Of a stretch of 64,000 nucleotides of DNA, positions 8,378 to 15,741 are shown piece after piece. The position numbers were made by a program, and so were the translations under genes. How positions within the stretch are numbered: position 1 is the first letter of the stretch; every line of letters starts with the position of its first letter. The notes beneath the pieces are model-generated. The model did not search any database, was not told the origin of the DNA, and saw only the letters and a list, made by a program, of their open reading frames with translations. The DNA is from Shewanella carassii. GTDB taxonomy: Bacteria > Pseudomonadota > Gammaproteobacteria > Enterobacterales > Shewanellaceae. The DNA lies in the NCBI RefSeq assembly GCF_002777975.1, contig NZ_NGVS01000006.1:264100-328099 (forward strand), in the 5' to 3' direction.

Positions 8378-9594
8378 GCAGCAACCTGCATCAGGCCGGG
8401 GTCAAGCTGCTGAGGTTGCTTGGGCGTAACGCCGAACTGGTGATGGACGCCTATCTTTCCGGTAGCTTGGATGAGACCCAGCAGGAACCCGCGCTGCTGA
8501 AGAAGCTTACCGACAACGGCATTCTCTGGCGTCCCGAGCCGGACGAACCGCTCAGGTTGTCGCGTAATGTCAGGGCCCTGCTGGAAGAGGGCCTCAAGGA
8601 TGAGCGTAACCGCCAGATCAACGCCAACGTCGGTTCGGCTCTGGCCACCATCAAGACCTTGGCCAATCACTACCGTGAGGCGCGCGCCAGTGTGGATTAC
8701 AGCGCCGCCGAAGCCTATCTGGCGGACTTGACCGAACACGTATTCAGCTTCACCGAGAGCCTGCGTTACTCCATTCGTGTGCTCTGGGGCCGGATCAATA
8801 ACGAGTTCGGTTATGTGGGTTCAATTAACGCCAAGATCCGTGAAAACGAGCTGGCCCAGAGCCAGGTATCGGAACTGCTTAACGGCCTGGAGCTGTTTGA
8901 GTTTACCGAGCTTGGCGAAATTGCCGGTGATATCCGTGAGCTGCGCCGCCTGCTGGTGACCATGCTGCAGGACACTCTCAGTGATTGCACCCAGGAGCTG
9001 AGCGTGGTGCAGGGGCGTCTGCTGGAATTGCTGGGACGCTTCAGGCAGATCCGCGGTCGTACCCGTTTGCTTAAAGGCTGGTTGCTGTATACAGATTTGC
9101 ACCCCGACTATCAGGTGGCCGACCATGTGGCGCACAAGCAGGTGCCCGTGCTGTTCAATCATGCCGAGCCCTTGCTGGCACCGGCATCTGTGGATGTGAA
9201 CAACAGCGGTCAGGAACTGCAACTGATGGAGATGGTAGCTCGTATCAAGGCTATCAGTCGTGACCATCTGCCCAAGAGATTGCAGGAGCACGATGTGCCG
9301 GTTGCGGTTAGTCCTCAGGAAGACTTTGATATGCCGGATAACCCGCTCAAAGAGGCGGTGGATGAGTACTTCTGCGCCGTCATTGACTCGGGCCGCAACA
9401 CTTCGGCGCTGGAATATCTGCAGCAGCAACAGCTGTCCTGGGATCCGGAAAGCTGGCTCTATCAGGTGATAGGCGGTTTTGAGGGGCTCAGTGAAGAGCA
9501 CAAACGCTTCTTTGCCCTGGAACCTTTGGGTGAGCCTCATCCGCTTTATTCGGGGAACTTCATTATCCGCGATGTGGAAGTGGGGTTGAGATAG
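8374..9594 (+). CDS. MukF/MksF-like kleisin subunit of the SMC operon
   Basis: A 406-residue protein matching the length of MksF/JetA kleisins. The N-terminal 75 residues look like a winged helix (LTDNGILW then EPLRLSRNVRALLEEG). A helical middle follows, with a long heptad-like stretch around residues 130-240. The C-terminal part after about 330 (LKEAVDEYFCAVIDS) is probably the second ATPase-head contact. It begins within the stop codon of the MukE-like gene. A 10-bp-arm inverted repeat (9671-9705) follows and may end the transcript. No TOPRIM (JetD/MksG-like) nuclease gene follows, which sets the operon apart from Wadjet. The next gene is a secreted transglutaminase-like protein. Confidence 0.6.
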   Translation: MSSNLHQAGVKLLRLLGRNAELVMDAYLSGSLDETQQEPALLKKLTDNGILWRPEPDEPLRLSRNVRALLEEGLKDERNRQINANVGSALATIKTLANHYREARASVDYSAAEAYLADLTEHVFSFTESLRYSIRVLWGRINNEFGYVGSINAKIRENELAQSQVSELLNGLELFEFTELGEIAGDIRELRRLLVTMLQDTLSDCTQELSVVQGRLLELLGRFRQIRGRTRLLKGWLLYTDLHPDYQVADHVAHKQVPVLFNHAEPLLAPASVDVNNSGQELQLMEMVARIKAISRDHLPKRLQEHDVPVAVSPQEDFDMPDNPLKEAVDEYFCAVIDSGRNTSALEYLQQQQLSWDPESWLYQVIGGFEGLSEEHKRFFALEPLGEPHPLYSGNFIIRDVEVGLR

Positions 9595-9670
9595 ACCAGG
9601 CTGGCGATAATGTGAGCAAACACCGTTTTTCCCATCAGCAGTCGCAACTTTACATTTGTAAAACTTCAAA

Positions 9671-9705
9671 CGAGACAAAATGACCAATATGGTTGTTTTG
9701 TCTCG
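9671..9705. terminator. Inverted repeat after the SMC operon
   Basis: CGAGACAAAA (9671-9680) and TTTTGTCTCG (9696-9705) are perfect 10-base arms. The 15 bases between them can pair further (ACCA with TGGT). It lies 76 bases after the kleisin stop and 168 bases before the next start. There is no following T-run, so it could be a terminator or an operator. The rest of the 280-base gap shows nothing else clear. Confidence 0.5.
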
Positions 9706-9873
9706 AAAACTTGTTAACTATTCTCTCGATTCCCCCCCTTCCATGACTCGGCCAGTTCAGGACTGTGAGCTGCGACTTTGTTGCGGTGCCAAGGGGCGAC
9801 ACCTATAATGCCTCGTCCGATTGACGGGGCACTTTTGTATCTTATTTGTTGTTCATGCGTAAGGAATAGAATA

Positions 9874-11016
9874 ATGCAGAGACGCGATTTTTTAAAAACG
9901 GCGGCTATTTTGTCGACAGCCGGTATCACCAGCCCTGTGATGGCGGCCGCATCGAAGACCAAGGCCGTTGAGCATTATTCCGCCGATGGCCGCAGACACT
10001 TCACCCTGACTCAAGATTACCAACTGATCGCACCCGAGGGCTCAGAGGGCGTGGTCAAGTTGTGGATCCCGCTGGTGGAAGACACTCAGTTTCAGCAAGT
10101 TCGTAAGCTGAACTTCAAAGGCAATTTCCAGGATGCCTATATCACTGCCGCTAACAGCTATGGCGCCAAGACACTGTTTGCCACCTGGCCTGATGCCAAA
10201 GGCAAGATGGAACTGCAGTTGGTGATGGAGCTGGAAACCCTCGACTGGGAACCGCTGAAAAACGGTGAACTCGAACATTATCGCGCCCCTGAAACCATCC
10301 AGTACCCGGTGGATGTGGAGCACTATCTGCTGCCCACCAAGCATATGCCCATTGATGGCATAGTGAAGCAGACGGCAGACAAGATTGTTGGCAAGGAAAC
10401 CGATCCGCTGAAAAAAGCCAGCCTCATCTACAACTGGGTCAGCGCCAATATGTTCCGCGACAACGACGTTATCGGCTGCGGCACGGGTGATGTGGCCACT
10501 ATTCTCGAGAGCGGCAAACTGGGTGGCAAGTGTACTGATATCAACTCGGTATTTGTGGCCTTGGCTCGCGCCGCTGGCATACCTGCCCGGGAGATGTTCG
10601 GGATCCGGGTCGGACAGGCTATTAAGATGGGCAAATACTCCAAGAAAGCCTTCGGCAGCAGTGATGCCAATGGCCTGGCCAAGGTCAGTGGTGGTCAGCA
10701 CTGCCGCGCCATGTTCTATCTGGCGGGTTACGGTTGGTTGCCGGCCGACCCTGCGGATGTGACCAAGATGCGTTTGACCGAGAACAAGCAACACCAGGAT
10801 CCCGATGTGCAGGCGGTCAACGACTATCTGTTCGGTAACTGGGAGATGAACTGGGTTGGTTTCAACTTCGGTCGTGACTTTGATCTGGCGCCCATGGCCG
10901 AACAGACGCCGCTGAACAACTTTGGCTATCCTTATGCCGAAGTGGATGGTGACCCTGTGAATTACTATGATCCTAAAGTTTTCGCCTATGATTTCCAGTC
11001 AACAGAACAGCTCTAA
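9874..11016 (+). CDS. Exported transglutaminase-like cysteine protease-fold protein
   Basis: A 380-residue protein whose N-terminus RRDFLKTAAILS resembles a twin-arginine signal, followed by a VMAAAS-like cleavage region near residue 24. The transglutaminase-core triad is visible: Cys in GGKCTDINSVFVALAR (near residue 215), His in GGQHCRAMFY and Asp in WLPADPAD. The PARE-type motif (GIPAREMF) follows the Cys helix, as in the family. It probably acts in the periplasm as a protease or peptide cross-linking enzyme; the substrate is unknown. ATG 9874 has AAGGA 8 bases upstream; the longer frame from 9778 lacks this. The MerT-like gene overlaps its 3' end, so they form one operon. Confidence 0.82.
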   Translation: MQRRDFLKTAAILSTAGITSPVMAAASKTKAVEHYSADGRRHFTLTQDYQLIAPEGSEGVVKLWIPLVEDTQFQQVRKLNFKGNFQDAYITAANSYGAKTLFATWPDAKGKMELQLVMELETLDWEPLKNGELEHYRAPETIQYPVDVEHYLLPTKHMPIDGIVKQTADKIVGKETDPLKKASLIYNWVSANMFRDNDVIGCGTGDVATILESGKLGGKCTDINSVFVALARAAGIPAREMFGIRVGQAIKMGKYSKKAFGSSDANGLAKVSGGQHCRAMFYLAGYGWLPADPADVTKMRLTENKQHQDPDVQAVNDYLFGNWEMNWVGFNFGRDFDLAPMAEQTPLNNFGYPYAEVDGDPVNYYDPKVFAYDFQSTEQL

Positions 11017-11350
11017 GGGGTTTTTGGCGACACTGGCGGCTGCAGTTGTTGCCGCGGTCGCCTCCAGTCTGTGCTGTATTGGGCCGCTGATCTATCTGGT
11101 GTTTGGGGTATCGGCGGCCTCGCTGTCGGGTGTTGAACAGTTGGGCTGGCTGCAAGTGCCCATGCTGGCACTGTCGACGCTGTTGATCCTGCTGGGCTTT
11201 TGGCGTTTGTATTTTTCCAAAAAGCCTCTGTGCACCGCAACCATGAGCCGTACCAGTATGTTACTGCTTTATTGGCTGGCGGTGCCTGTGGTCTTGGCGT
11301 TTCAGCTTTACCCTTTTGTATTACCTTGGCTGTTAGAGGTGTTTGAATGA
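10988..11350 (+). CDS. merT: MerT-like mercuric/heavy-metal ion transport membrane protein
   Basis: A roughly 120-residue inner-membrane protein with three hydrophobic segments (about residues 12-35, 50-70 and 90-110). The first ends in SSLCCIGPLIY, the vicinal Cys pair typical of MerT, which takes Hg2+ from MerP and passes it across the membrane. A further Cys lies in KPLCTA between the second and third segments, as in MerT. The frame begins inside the transglutaminase gene; ATG 10988 is one choice and ATG 10967 another, neither with a strong ribosome site. It is coupled to the MerP-like gene by an ATGA overlap. No merR or merA is nearby, so the natural metal may not be mercury. Confidence 0.75.
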   Translation: MISSQQNSSKGFLATLAAAVVAAVASSLCCIGPLIYLVFGVSAASLSGVEQLGWLQVPMLALSTLLILLGFWRLYFSKKPLCTATMSRTSMLLLYWLAVPVVLAFQLYPFVLPWLLEVFE

Positions 11351-11631
11351 GAAGCTTGTTACTGGTTTTACTGCTGCTGTGCACGCCGTTTGCCTGGGCG
11401 GGCAATCTGGTGGTCACCCTGGATGTTAAAGGCATGACCTGCCCTTTGTGTGTCACGGTAATCAACAAGGCGCTGCGCAAGACAGAGGGCGTGATTAAGG
11501 CCAAGTCCTCGCTCAAGACCCAGCAGGCCAGAGTGATAGTGCCTGAAGGCTTTGATATGGATGCGCTGATAAAGGCGGTGGATGAAACCGGCTATAAGGG
11601 CAGTATCAATAAGATAGAGCCAGAGGCCTAA
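11347..11631 (+). CDS. merP: MerP-like periplasmic heavy-metal-associated (HMA) protein
   Basis: A 94-residue protein with a signal peptide (hydrophobic LLLVLLLLCTPFAWA, cleavage near residue 18) and one HMA domain. The metal site is GMTCPLC near residues 29-35, equivalent to the GMTCxxC of MerP, which scavenges metal in the periplasm and hands it to MerT. The VDETGYKG end matches the HMA fold. The start overlaps the MerT stop (ATGA). It closes a three-gene operon with the transglutaminase-like protein and MerT. A bidirectional terminator follows at 11705-11733. Confidence 0.82.
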   Translation: MRSLLLVLLLLCTPFAWAGNLVVTLDVKGMTCPLCVTVINKALRKTEGVIKAKSSLKTQQARVIVPEGFDMDALIKAVDETGYKGSINKIEPEA

Positions 11632-11704
11632 GGACTAAGAATTAAGCTCTAAGACCCGGTTCATTCAATAGGTTCAGCTTGCGCCAAAAGCAAAAGCTCT
11701 GTCC

Positions 11705-11733
11705 AAAAAAGCGTGCTCTAAGCACGCTTTTTT
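11705..11733. terminator. Bidirectional Rho-independent terminator
   Basis: AAAAAAGCGTGCT, a three-base loop and AGCACGCTTTTTT form a perfect 7-bp GC-rich stem flanked by A6 and T6. It lies between the convergent merP-like and CBS-domain genes, so it can end both transcripts. Confidence 0.93.
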
Positions 11734-11740
11734 GATGGGT

Positions 11741-12160
11741 TCAGGCCTTGAGCAATTCCCGGCACAGTTTGACGAAGTCTGAAGAGGTGACTATGCCCTG
11801 CACCTTGTTGTGCTCGTCCACAACCGGCAGACAGCCATGTTTGTTGGCGATAAAATAATCCACCACTTGAGTCAGCGGCGCATCGGCCATGAGGGGTTCA
11901 AAGTCGGTTTCAATCAGATCGGCTATCAGGGTACCGCGTTCCTTTCGTTCCAATGCTCCCTGACCGTAGCGGGTCAGCAGATTGACTACTGTGGCAATCA
12001 TCTTCTTATGGGTGAGTATTCCTACCAGAGTGCCGCTGGTTTCTGAGATCACCGGCAGATGGCGCACGCCGCGGGAATGCATCAGTTGGTGGGCGTCCTT
12101 GACGCTGGCGCCGTCACTGATACACACCACTTGGGTACTCATGATGTCTTTGACTTTCAT
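11741..12160 (-). CDS. Tandem CBS-domain protein
   Basis: A 139-residue cytoplasmic protein made of two CBS motifs: residues 1-60 (VKDIMS ... GVRHLPVI ... LVGILTHKKM) and about 80-137 (PLTQVVDYFIANKHGCLPVVDE ... VQGIVTSSDFVKL). A CBS pair usually binds an adenosine ligand such as AMP, ATP or NAD and acts as an energy sensor. There is no attached enzymatic domain, so the partner is unknown. AAGGA precedes the start. It is divergent from phoD, with about 250 bases between them, and shares the terminator at 11705-11733 with the merP-like gene. Confidence 0.88.
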   Translation of the reverse strand: MKVKDIMSTQVVCISDGASVKDAHQLMHSRGVRHLPVISETSGTLVGILTHKKMIATVVNLLTRYGQGALERKERGTLIADLIETDFEPLMADAPLTQVVDYFIANKHGCLPVVDEHNKVQGIVTSSDFVKLCRELLKA

Positions 12161-12318
12161 TGTCTTGTTCCTTTATCTGGCCCCTCTATGGGGTAATTCA
12201 CTGTCCTGTAAGGCATTTTGCCCCCTGTTATCAGTATCTGCAAGTTAAGGGACTTAAAGCGGACGCCATTTTGTTTAACTGACTGAATTCGTTTGAACAC
12301 CAACAAGTGTTTACCGTA

Positions 12319-12336
12319 TTGTCACAATTGTGTAAT
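12319..12336 (+). promoter_or_regulatory. Candidate Pho box upstream of phoD
   Basis: TTGTCAC-AATT-GTGTAAT fits the PhoB site layout of two 7-base repeats around a 4-base AT spacer (consensus CTGTCAT), with five of seven matches in each half. It lies 72 bases before the phoD start, in the divergent 12161-12407 intergenic region. Confidence 0.45.
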
Positions 12337-12407
12337 AGTTTGACTTCACAATCTGGACATCCGACCTCATACCAGCATGATGAAGCGTTTTTAAAGGAAT
12401 AATAACA

Positions 12408-14171
12408 ATGACCCGCAACTTCTCCCGTCGTGACTTTCTTGCCCTCTCAGCCAAAGGTGTTGGCGCCGCGGTACTTTCATATGGCCTGATGGGCTGCTCC
12501 AGTGACAATGATGACAATACTGTCGCCGCCGATTTTCTTCATGGTGTCGCCAGCGGTGATCCCACTCAGGATGCCGTGATTATCTGGACCCGGGTTACAC
12601 CGCAAACGGCGGGGGATGTCAGAGTATCCTGGCAGGTGTCCCGTGATGGTGCCTTCAGCGACTTGGTGACCACAGGTGAAATGGTGACCAATGCCGAGCG
12701 TGACTACACGGTTAAAGTCGATGCCATGAGGCTGGAGAGCGGCAGCCGCTACTTCTATCGTTTTATGACGGGTGATAAGACATCCACAGTCGGTATGACC
12801 AAGACCCTGCCCGAGGGCGCGGTCGATTCGGTCAAACTGGCGGTGATGTCCTGCGCCAATTTCCCGGCCGGTTACTTCAATGTCTATGAATTGGCGGCGC
12901 AGCGGGACGATCTCGACGCCATGCTGCACTTGGGCGACTATATCTATGAATATGGCCGTGGTGGTTATGCCAGTGAACATGCCGCCGAGCTGGGCCGTGA
13001 GGTGTTGCCGGCGGGAGAGCTGCTGTCCTTGAGCGATTACCGTAGCCGCTATGGCCAGTATCGCGGCGATGCCAGTTTGCAGAAGCTGCACGCCAAGCTG
13101 CCGTTTATTACCGTCTGGGACGATCACGAAGTGGCCAACGACACCTGGAAGGATGGCGCCGAAAACCATAACCAAGGGGAAGGGGACTTCGACGCCCGTA
13201 AACAGGCGGCATTGCAGGCCTACTTCGAATGGTTGCCTATCCGCCCATGGCGCGAGGGCAATCATGAAGAGATCTACCGCAGTTTCAGCTTCGGCGATCT
13301 GCTGGATCTGCATATGCTGGATACCCGGGTGTTGGCCCGTGACAAACAGTTGGACTATGGCAACTATCTGGATCCGGCTACCGGCGCTTTCAACGATAAG
13401 CAGTTTCTCGCCGACGTGACCGATACTCAGCGTACGCTTCTCGGCCAAACCCAACTGCTGTGGCTGCAGGGGAAACTGTTGCAATCCAGCGCCAAGTGGC
13501 AGCTTTTGGGGCAGCAGATTCTGATGGGGCGGATGATGTTGCCGGCGGCGATAGCCACTCAGCAGCTGTCTATTCCGCAGTTTGCCGAGTTGGCGGCATT
13601 GGCCCAGCTGGCGGCTCGTGCTCAGGCTGGCGATCCGACTCTGACCCAAGCGGAGCTGACCTATCTGGCTGCCAACCAGGCCAAACTGACGCCGGAAGTG
13701 CTGGCACTGTTGCAACTGCCGTCAATCCCTTACAACCTGGATGCCTGGGATGGCTATGCCTATGAGCGTGAAGTCGTGCTGGCCACTGCCCGGGCCTCGG
13801 GTAAAAACCTGGTGGTGATTGCCGGTGATACTCACAATGCCTGGGCCAATGATCTCAAGGACAAAGATGGCAACATGGTTGGGGTTGAGTTTGCCACCAG
13901 CTCGGTTTCTTCTCCTGGGCTTGAGTACTACCTCAACCTGCCACCAGAGCAGATCCCGGCGACAGAGGCGGCCGTTGTAGGGCTGGTGGATGACCTTAAA
14001 TACGCCAACCTGTTGAACCGGGGTTATATGACGCTGACCTTCAGCAGCGAAGAGGTGGTCAGCGAGTGGTTCTACGTGGATAGCATTCTGAGCAAAGATT
14101 TCACTGAAGCAGAGGAGCGCCGTGCCATTGCCCGCTCTTTGGATGGAAAGCCGGGGATCTTGCTTGGCTGA
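12408..14171 (+). CDS. phoD: Alkaline phosphatase D (PhoD family), Tat-exported lipoprotein
   Basis: A 587-residue Ca/Fe-dependent phosphodiesterase and phosphatase that releases phosphate from esters outside the cytoplasm. The N-terminus has the twin-arginine motif SRRDFL, a hydrophobic stretch, then LMGCSS as a lipobox, so it is probably a membrane-anchored lipoprotein. A PhoD N-terminal domain (FLHGVASGDP, IIWTRV) is followed by the metallophosphatase core: SCANF, HLGDYIYEYG, WDDHEVAND, and IAGDTHNAW near residue 475. Family members are usually around 500-580 residues. AAGGA precedes the start. Regulation by phosphate limitation is suggested by the candidate Pho box. A hairpin terminator follows. 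Confidence 0.93.
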   Translation: MTRNFSRRDFLALSAKGVGAAVLSYGLMGCSSDNDDNTVAADFLHGVASGDPTQDAVIIWTRVTPQTAGDVRVSWQVSRDGAFSDLVTTGEMVTNAERDYTVKVDAMRLESGSRYFYRFMTGDKTSTVGMTKTLPEGAVDSVKLAVMSCANFPAGYFNVYELAAQRDDLDAMLHLGDYIYEYGRGGYASEHAAELGREVLPAGELLSLSDYRSRYGQYRGDASLQKLHAKLPFITVWDDHEVANDTWKDGAENHNQGEGDFDARKQAALQAYFEWLPIRPWREGNHEEIYRSFSFGDLLDLHMLDTRVLARDKQLDYGNYLDPATGAFNDKQFLADVTDTQRTLLGQTQLLWLQGKLLQSSAKWQLLGQQILMGRMMLPAAIATQQLSIPQFAELAALAQLAARAQAGDPTLTQAELTYLAANQAKLTPEVLALLQLPSIPYNLDAWDGYAYEREVVLATARASGKNLVVIAGDTHNAWANDLKDKDGNMVGVEFATSSVSSPGLEYYLNLPPEQIPATEAAVVGLVDDLKYANLLNRGYMTLTFSSEEVVSEWFYVDSILSKDFTEAEERRAIARSLDGKPGILLG

Positions 14172-14228
14172 CTATTGCTTCAAGTGTCGATAAGCTAAAG
14201 ACATAAGCCTCTAACCGCTTGAGATAAC

Positions 14229-14284
14229 AACAAGGACAGCTCAGGACTGAGACACTACAGCTCAGGGCTGTCCTTGTTTTTTCG
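14229..14284 (+). terminator. Rho-independent terminator after phoD
   Basis: AACAAGGACAG (14229-14239) pairs with CTGTCCTTGTT (14268-14278), with further CTGAG/CTCAG pairing inside, followed by a T-run. Confidence 0.85.
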
Positions 14285-14327
14285 ATTCTTTTTGGGTTCC
14301 AGGCAGAACTAAAAGTCATTTCCCTGC

Positions 14328-14873
14328 TCAGGGATGCTGCCGATGGAATTGATATCTGGCCTGATGGAACTCATCCGGGCTGTCCGGCGCTTCGCTCTCG
14401 CAGTAGTCGCTCAAGTGGGCTTGGCTCAGTTGCCATCCTGCTCGCTCGGCGATTTCCCGCAGTTTATCCAAGAATGCTTCTTCCATGTCGAAATGCAATG
14501 CCTGCAGCATACTCGTGCCCCAGAGGCTGAAGCAGCCGTCATTGCTGTATTTGACCAGCGGGCTCTCGGCTATCGGGCGCTTGGCTTCACCGCGCCAGTA
14601 ACCCAGGTACTCACCATAGGGCAGTTCGGCCACAAAGGCGATGTGCTTGCAGGTATCACTAATGGCTTTAACGTTGGCAGCTACTTCGGGGTCGGCCCAG
14701 TCATCTTCATTCAGGTAACTGGTATCCTCCCACGGCGCCCAATCTTCATCTTCAGGAAAGCGGACGAACAGCTCGCTTTCAAACCAGTCTCGGCAATGTT
14801 TAAGCAGGAAGGCCAAATCTTCGGGGCAAGCTTCATTGCCCAGTCTGTGACTGGATATAAAGGTTGTCGGCAT
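14328..14873 (-). CDS. Hypothetical acidic protein, possibly SMI1/KNR4 (SUKH)-like
   Basis: A 181-residue acidic cytoplasmic protein rich in Trp and Tyr. I do not recognise it with certainty. The segment around residues 80-125 (LPYGEYLGYWRG, then VKYSNDGCFSLWG) is reminiscent of SUKH/SMI1-KNR4 proteins, where a Gly-Tyr-Trp patch follows a strand; many of these are immunity proteins. The family was not confirmed. AGAGGGA precedes ATG 14873. It lies at the 3' end of a minus-strand block with the ankyrin protein and may share its transcript, with a 39-base gap to the next gene upstream. Confidence 0.6.
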   Translation of the reverse strand: MPTTFISSHRLGNEACPEDLAFLLKHCRDWFESELFVRFPEDEDWAPWEDTSYLNEDDWADPEVAANVKAISDTCKHIAFVAELPYGEYLGYWRGEAKRPIAESPLVKYSNDGCFSLWGTSMLQALHFDMEEAFLDKLREIAERAGWQLSQAHLSDYCESEAPDSPDEFHQARYQFHRQHP

Positions 14874-14912
14874 AGGTCCCTCTTGGTTGGTGTAAGTTAT
14901 TGATGGTTAAAT

Positions 14913-15740
14913 TCAATTTTCTTGGCGGCTTTGCGACAGTGGCCTGAAGACCAGTGAGGGAAAGGCCCGGCTCAGAAGCTCGCTGTCCAAAGACAGCGCT
15001 TGAAGCACTATGCCCTGTGTTTCCGGCTGCAGCTTGCCAAACTTCCTTGGTCGATAGATTTTGAGGCAAGCCCGGGCCTCAAACAGTTGATATGGCGCCA
15101 GAGCCGAATTTAATTTGCGCTCCTTGAGGCCTAACTTGAGGCGGACATTGTCCCCGAGCCGCTCAGGCAGCAACGTCGGCGCCAACTCGCTTGCTAAGTT
15201 GGCTTGCCGCTCCTTGGGGATCAAATAAGCGCAGCAATCCGGGTTATCCAGCAGTAGACGGGTCAAGCGTTGCAGCCAAGGCGTCAGGGGCTCGCGGTCT
15301 TCTGGTGGCATCACCAGCAAGAGTTGCTGCTGGTGGAGCTCGTTGGCGCGCAGATGACGAAACAGCCACAGTGGGCCGCCGAGCAGATCGGACAGCTCTT
15401 TGAGCCTCGCCCGCTCGGCTTGGGCCTGCTGCCGCTGCTTTGCCAGCGCCTGCGACAAGCGCTCAACCGATATCTCTTCGCGTTTAAGCTGGTACAGATT
15501 CAGGTATTCACCCAGGGTTTGGCTGTAGAGCTCCAGATTGTAGCGCCCCTTACGGGGCACCAACTCGCCGCCGACAGAAAAGGGGCGGCAGTCACTCACT
15601 CTGAGGTCGGCGCCGAAATGGCGCCGACAAACCCAGGTAGCTTTGAGCCCTGCCAGTTTGGCCGGCAAGTAGTAGCGTGCAACTACCGGCAAGCTAAGCA
15701 ATATCAGCAGGGCATACAGCAGCCAGTTGATGGCCTTCAA
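14913..15740 (-). CDS. Hypothetical membrane-anchored protein downstream of the ankyrin giant
   Basis: A 275-residue protein with one N-terminal membrane segment (about residues 5-22, LLYALLILLSLPVV) and a basic, helical remainder predicted to lie outside the membrane. Residues 90-120 form a short coiled coil rich in Gln, Ala and Arg. No family recognised. It starts with TTG 15740, one base after the ankyrin gene stop, with GAGG in the end of that gene as ribosome site. It is therefore almost certainly co-translated with the ankyrin protein and may be its membrane partner (inference). Confidence 0.65.
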   Translation of the reverse strand: MKAINWLLYALLILLSLPVVARYYLPAKLAGLKATWVCRRHFGADLRVSDCRPFSVGGELVPRKGRYNLELYSQTLGEYLNLYQLKREEISVERLSQALAKQRQQAQAERARLKELSDLLGGPLWLFRHLRANELHQQQLLLVMPPEDREPLTPWLQRLTRLLLDNPDCCAYLIPKERQANLASELAPTLLPERLGDNVRLKLGLKERKLNSALAPYQLFEARACLKIYRPRKFGKLQPETQGIVLQALSLDSELLSRAFPSLVFRPLSQSRQEN

Positions 15741-15741
15741 G

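Noticed and set aside
12477..13715. Minus-strand open frame of about 400 codons inside phoD
   Set aside because: Antisense shadow; the plus strand encodes all PhoD motifs in order.
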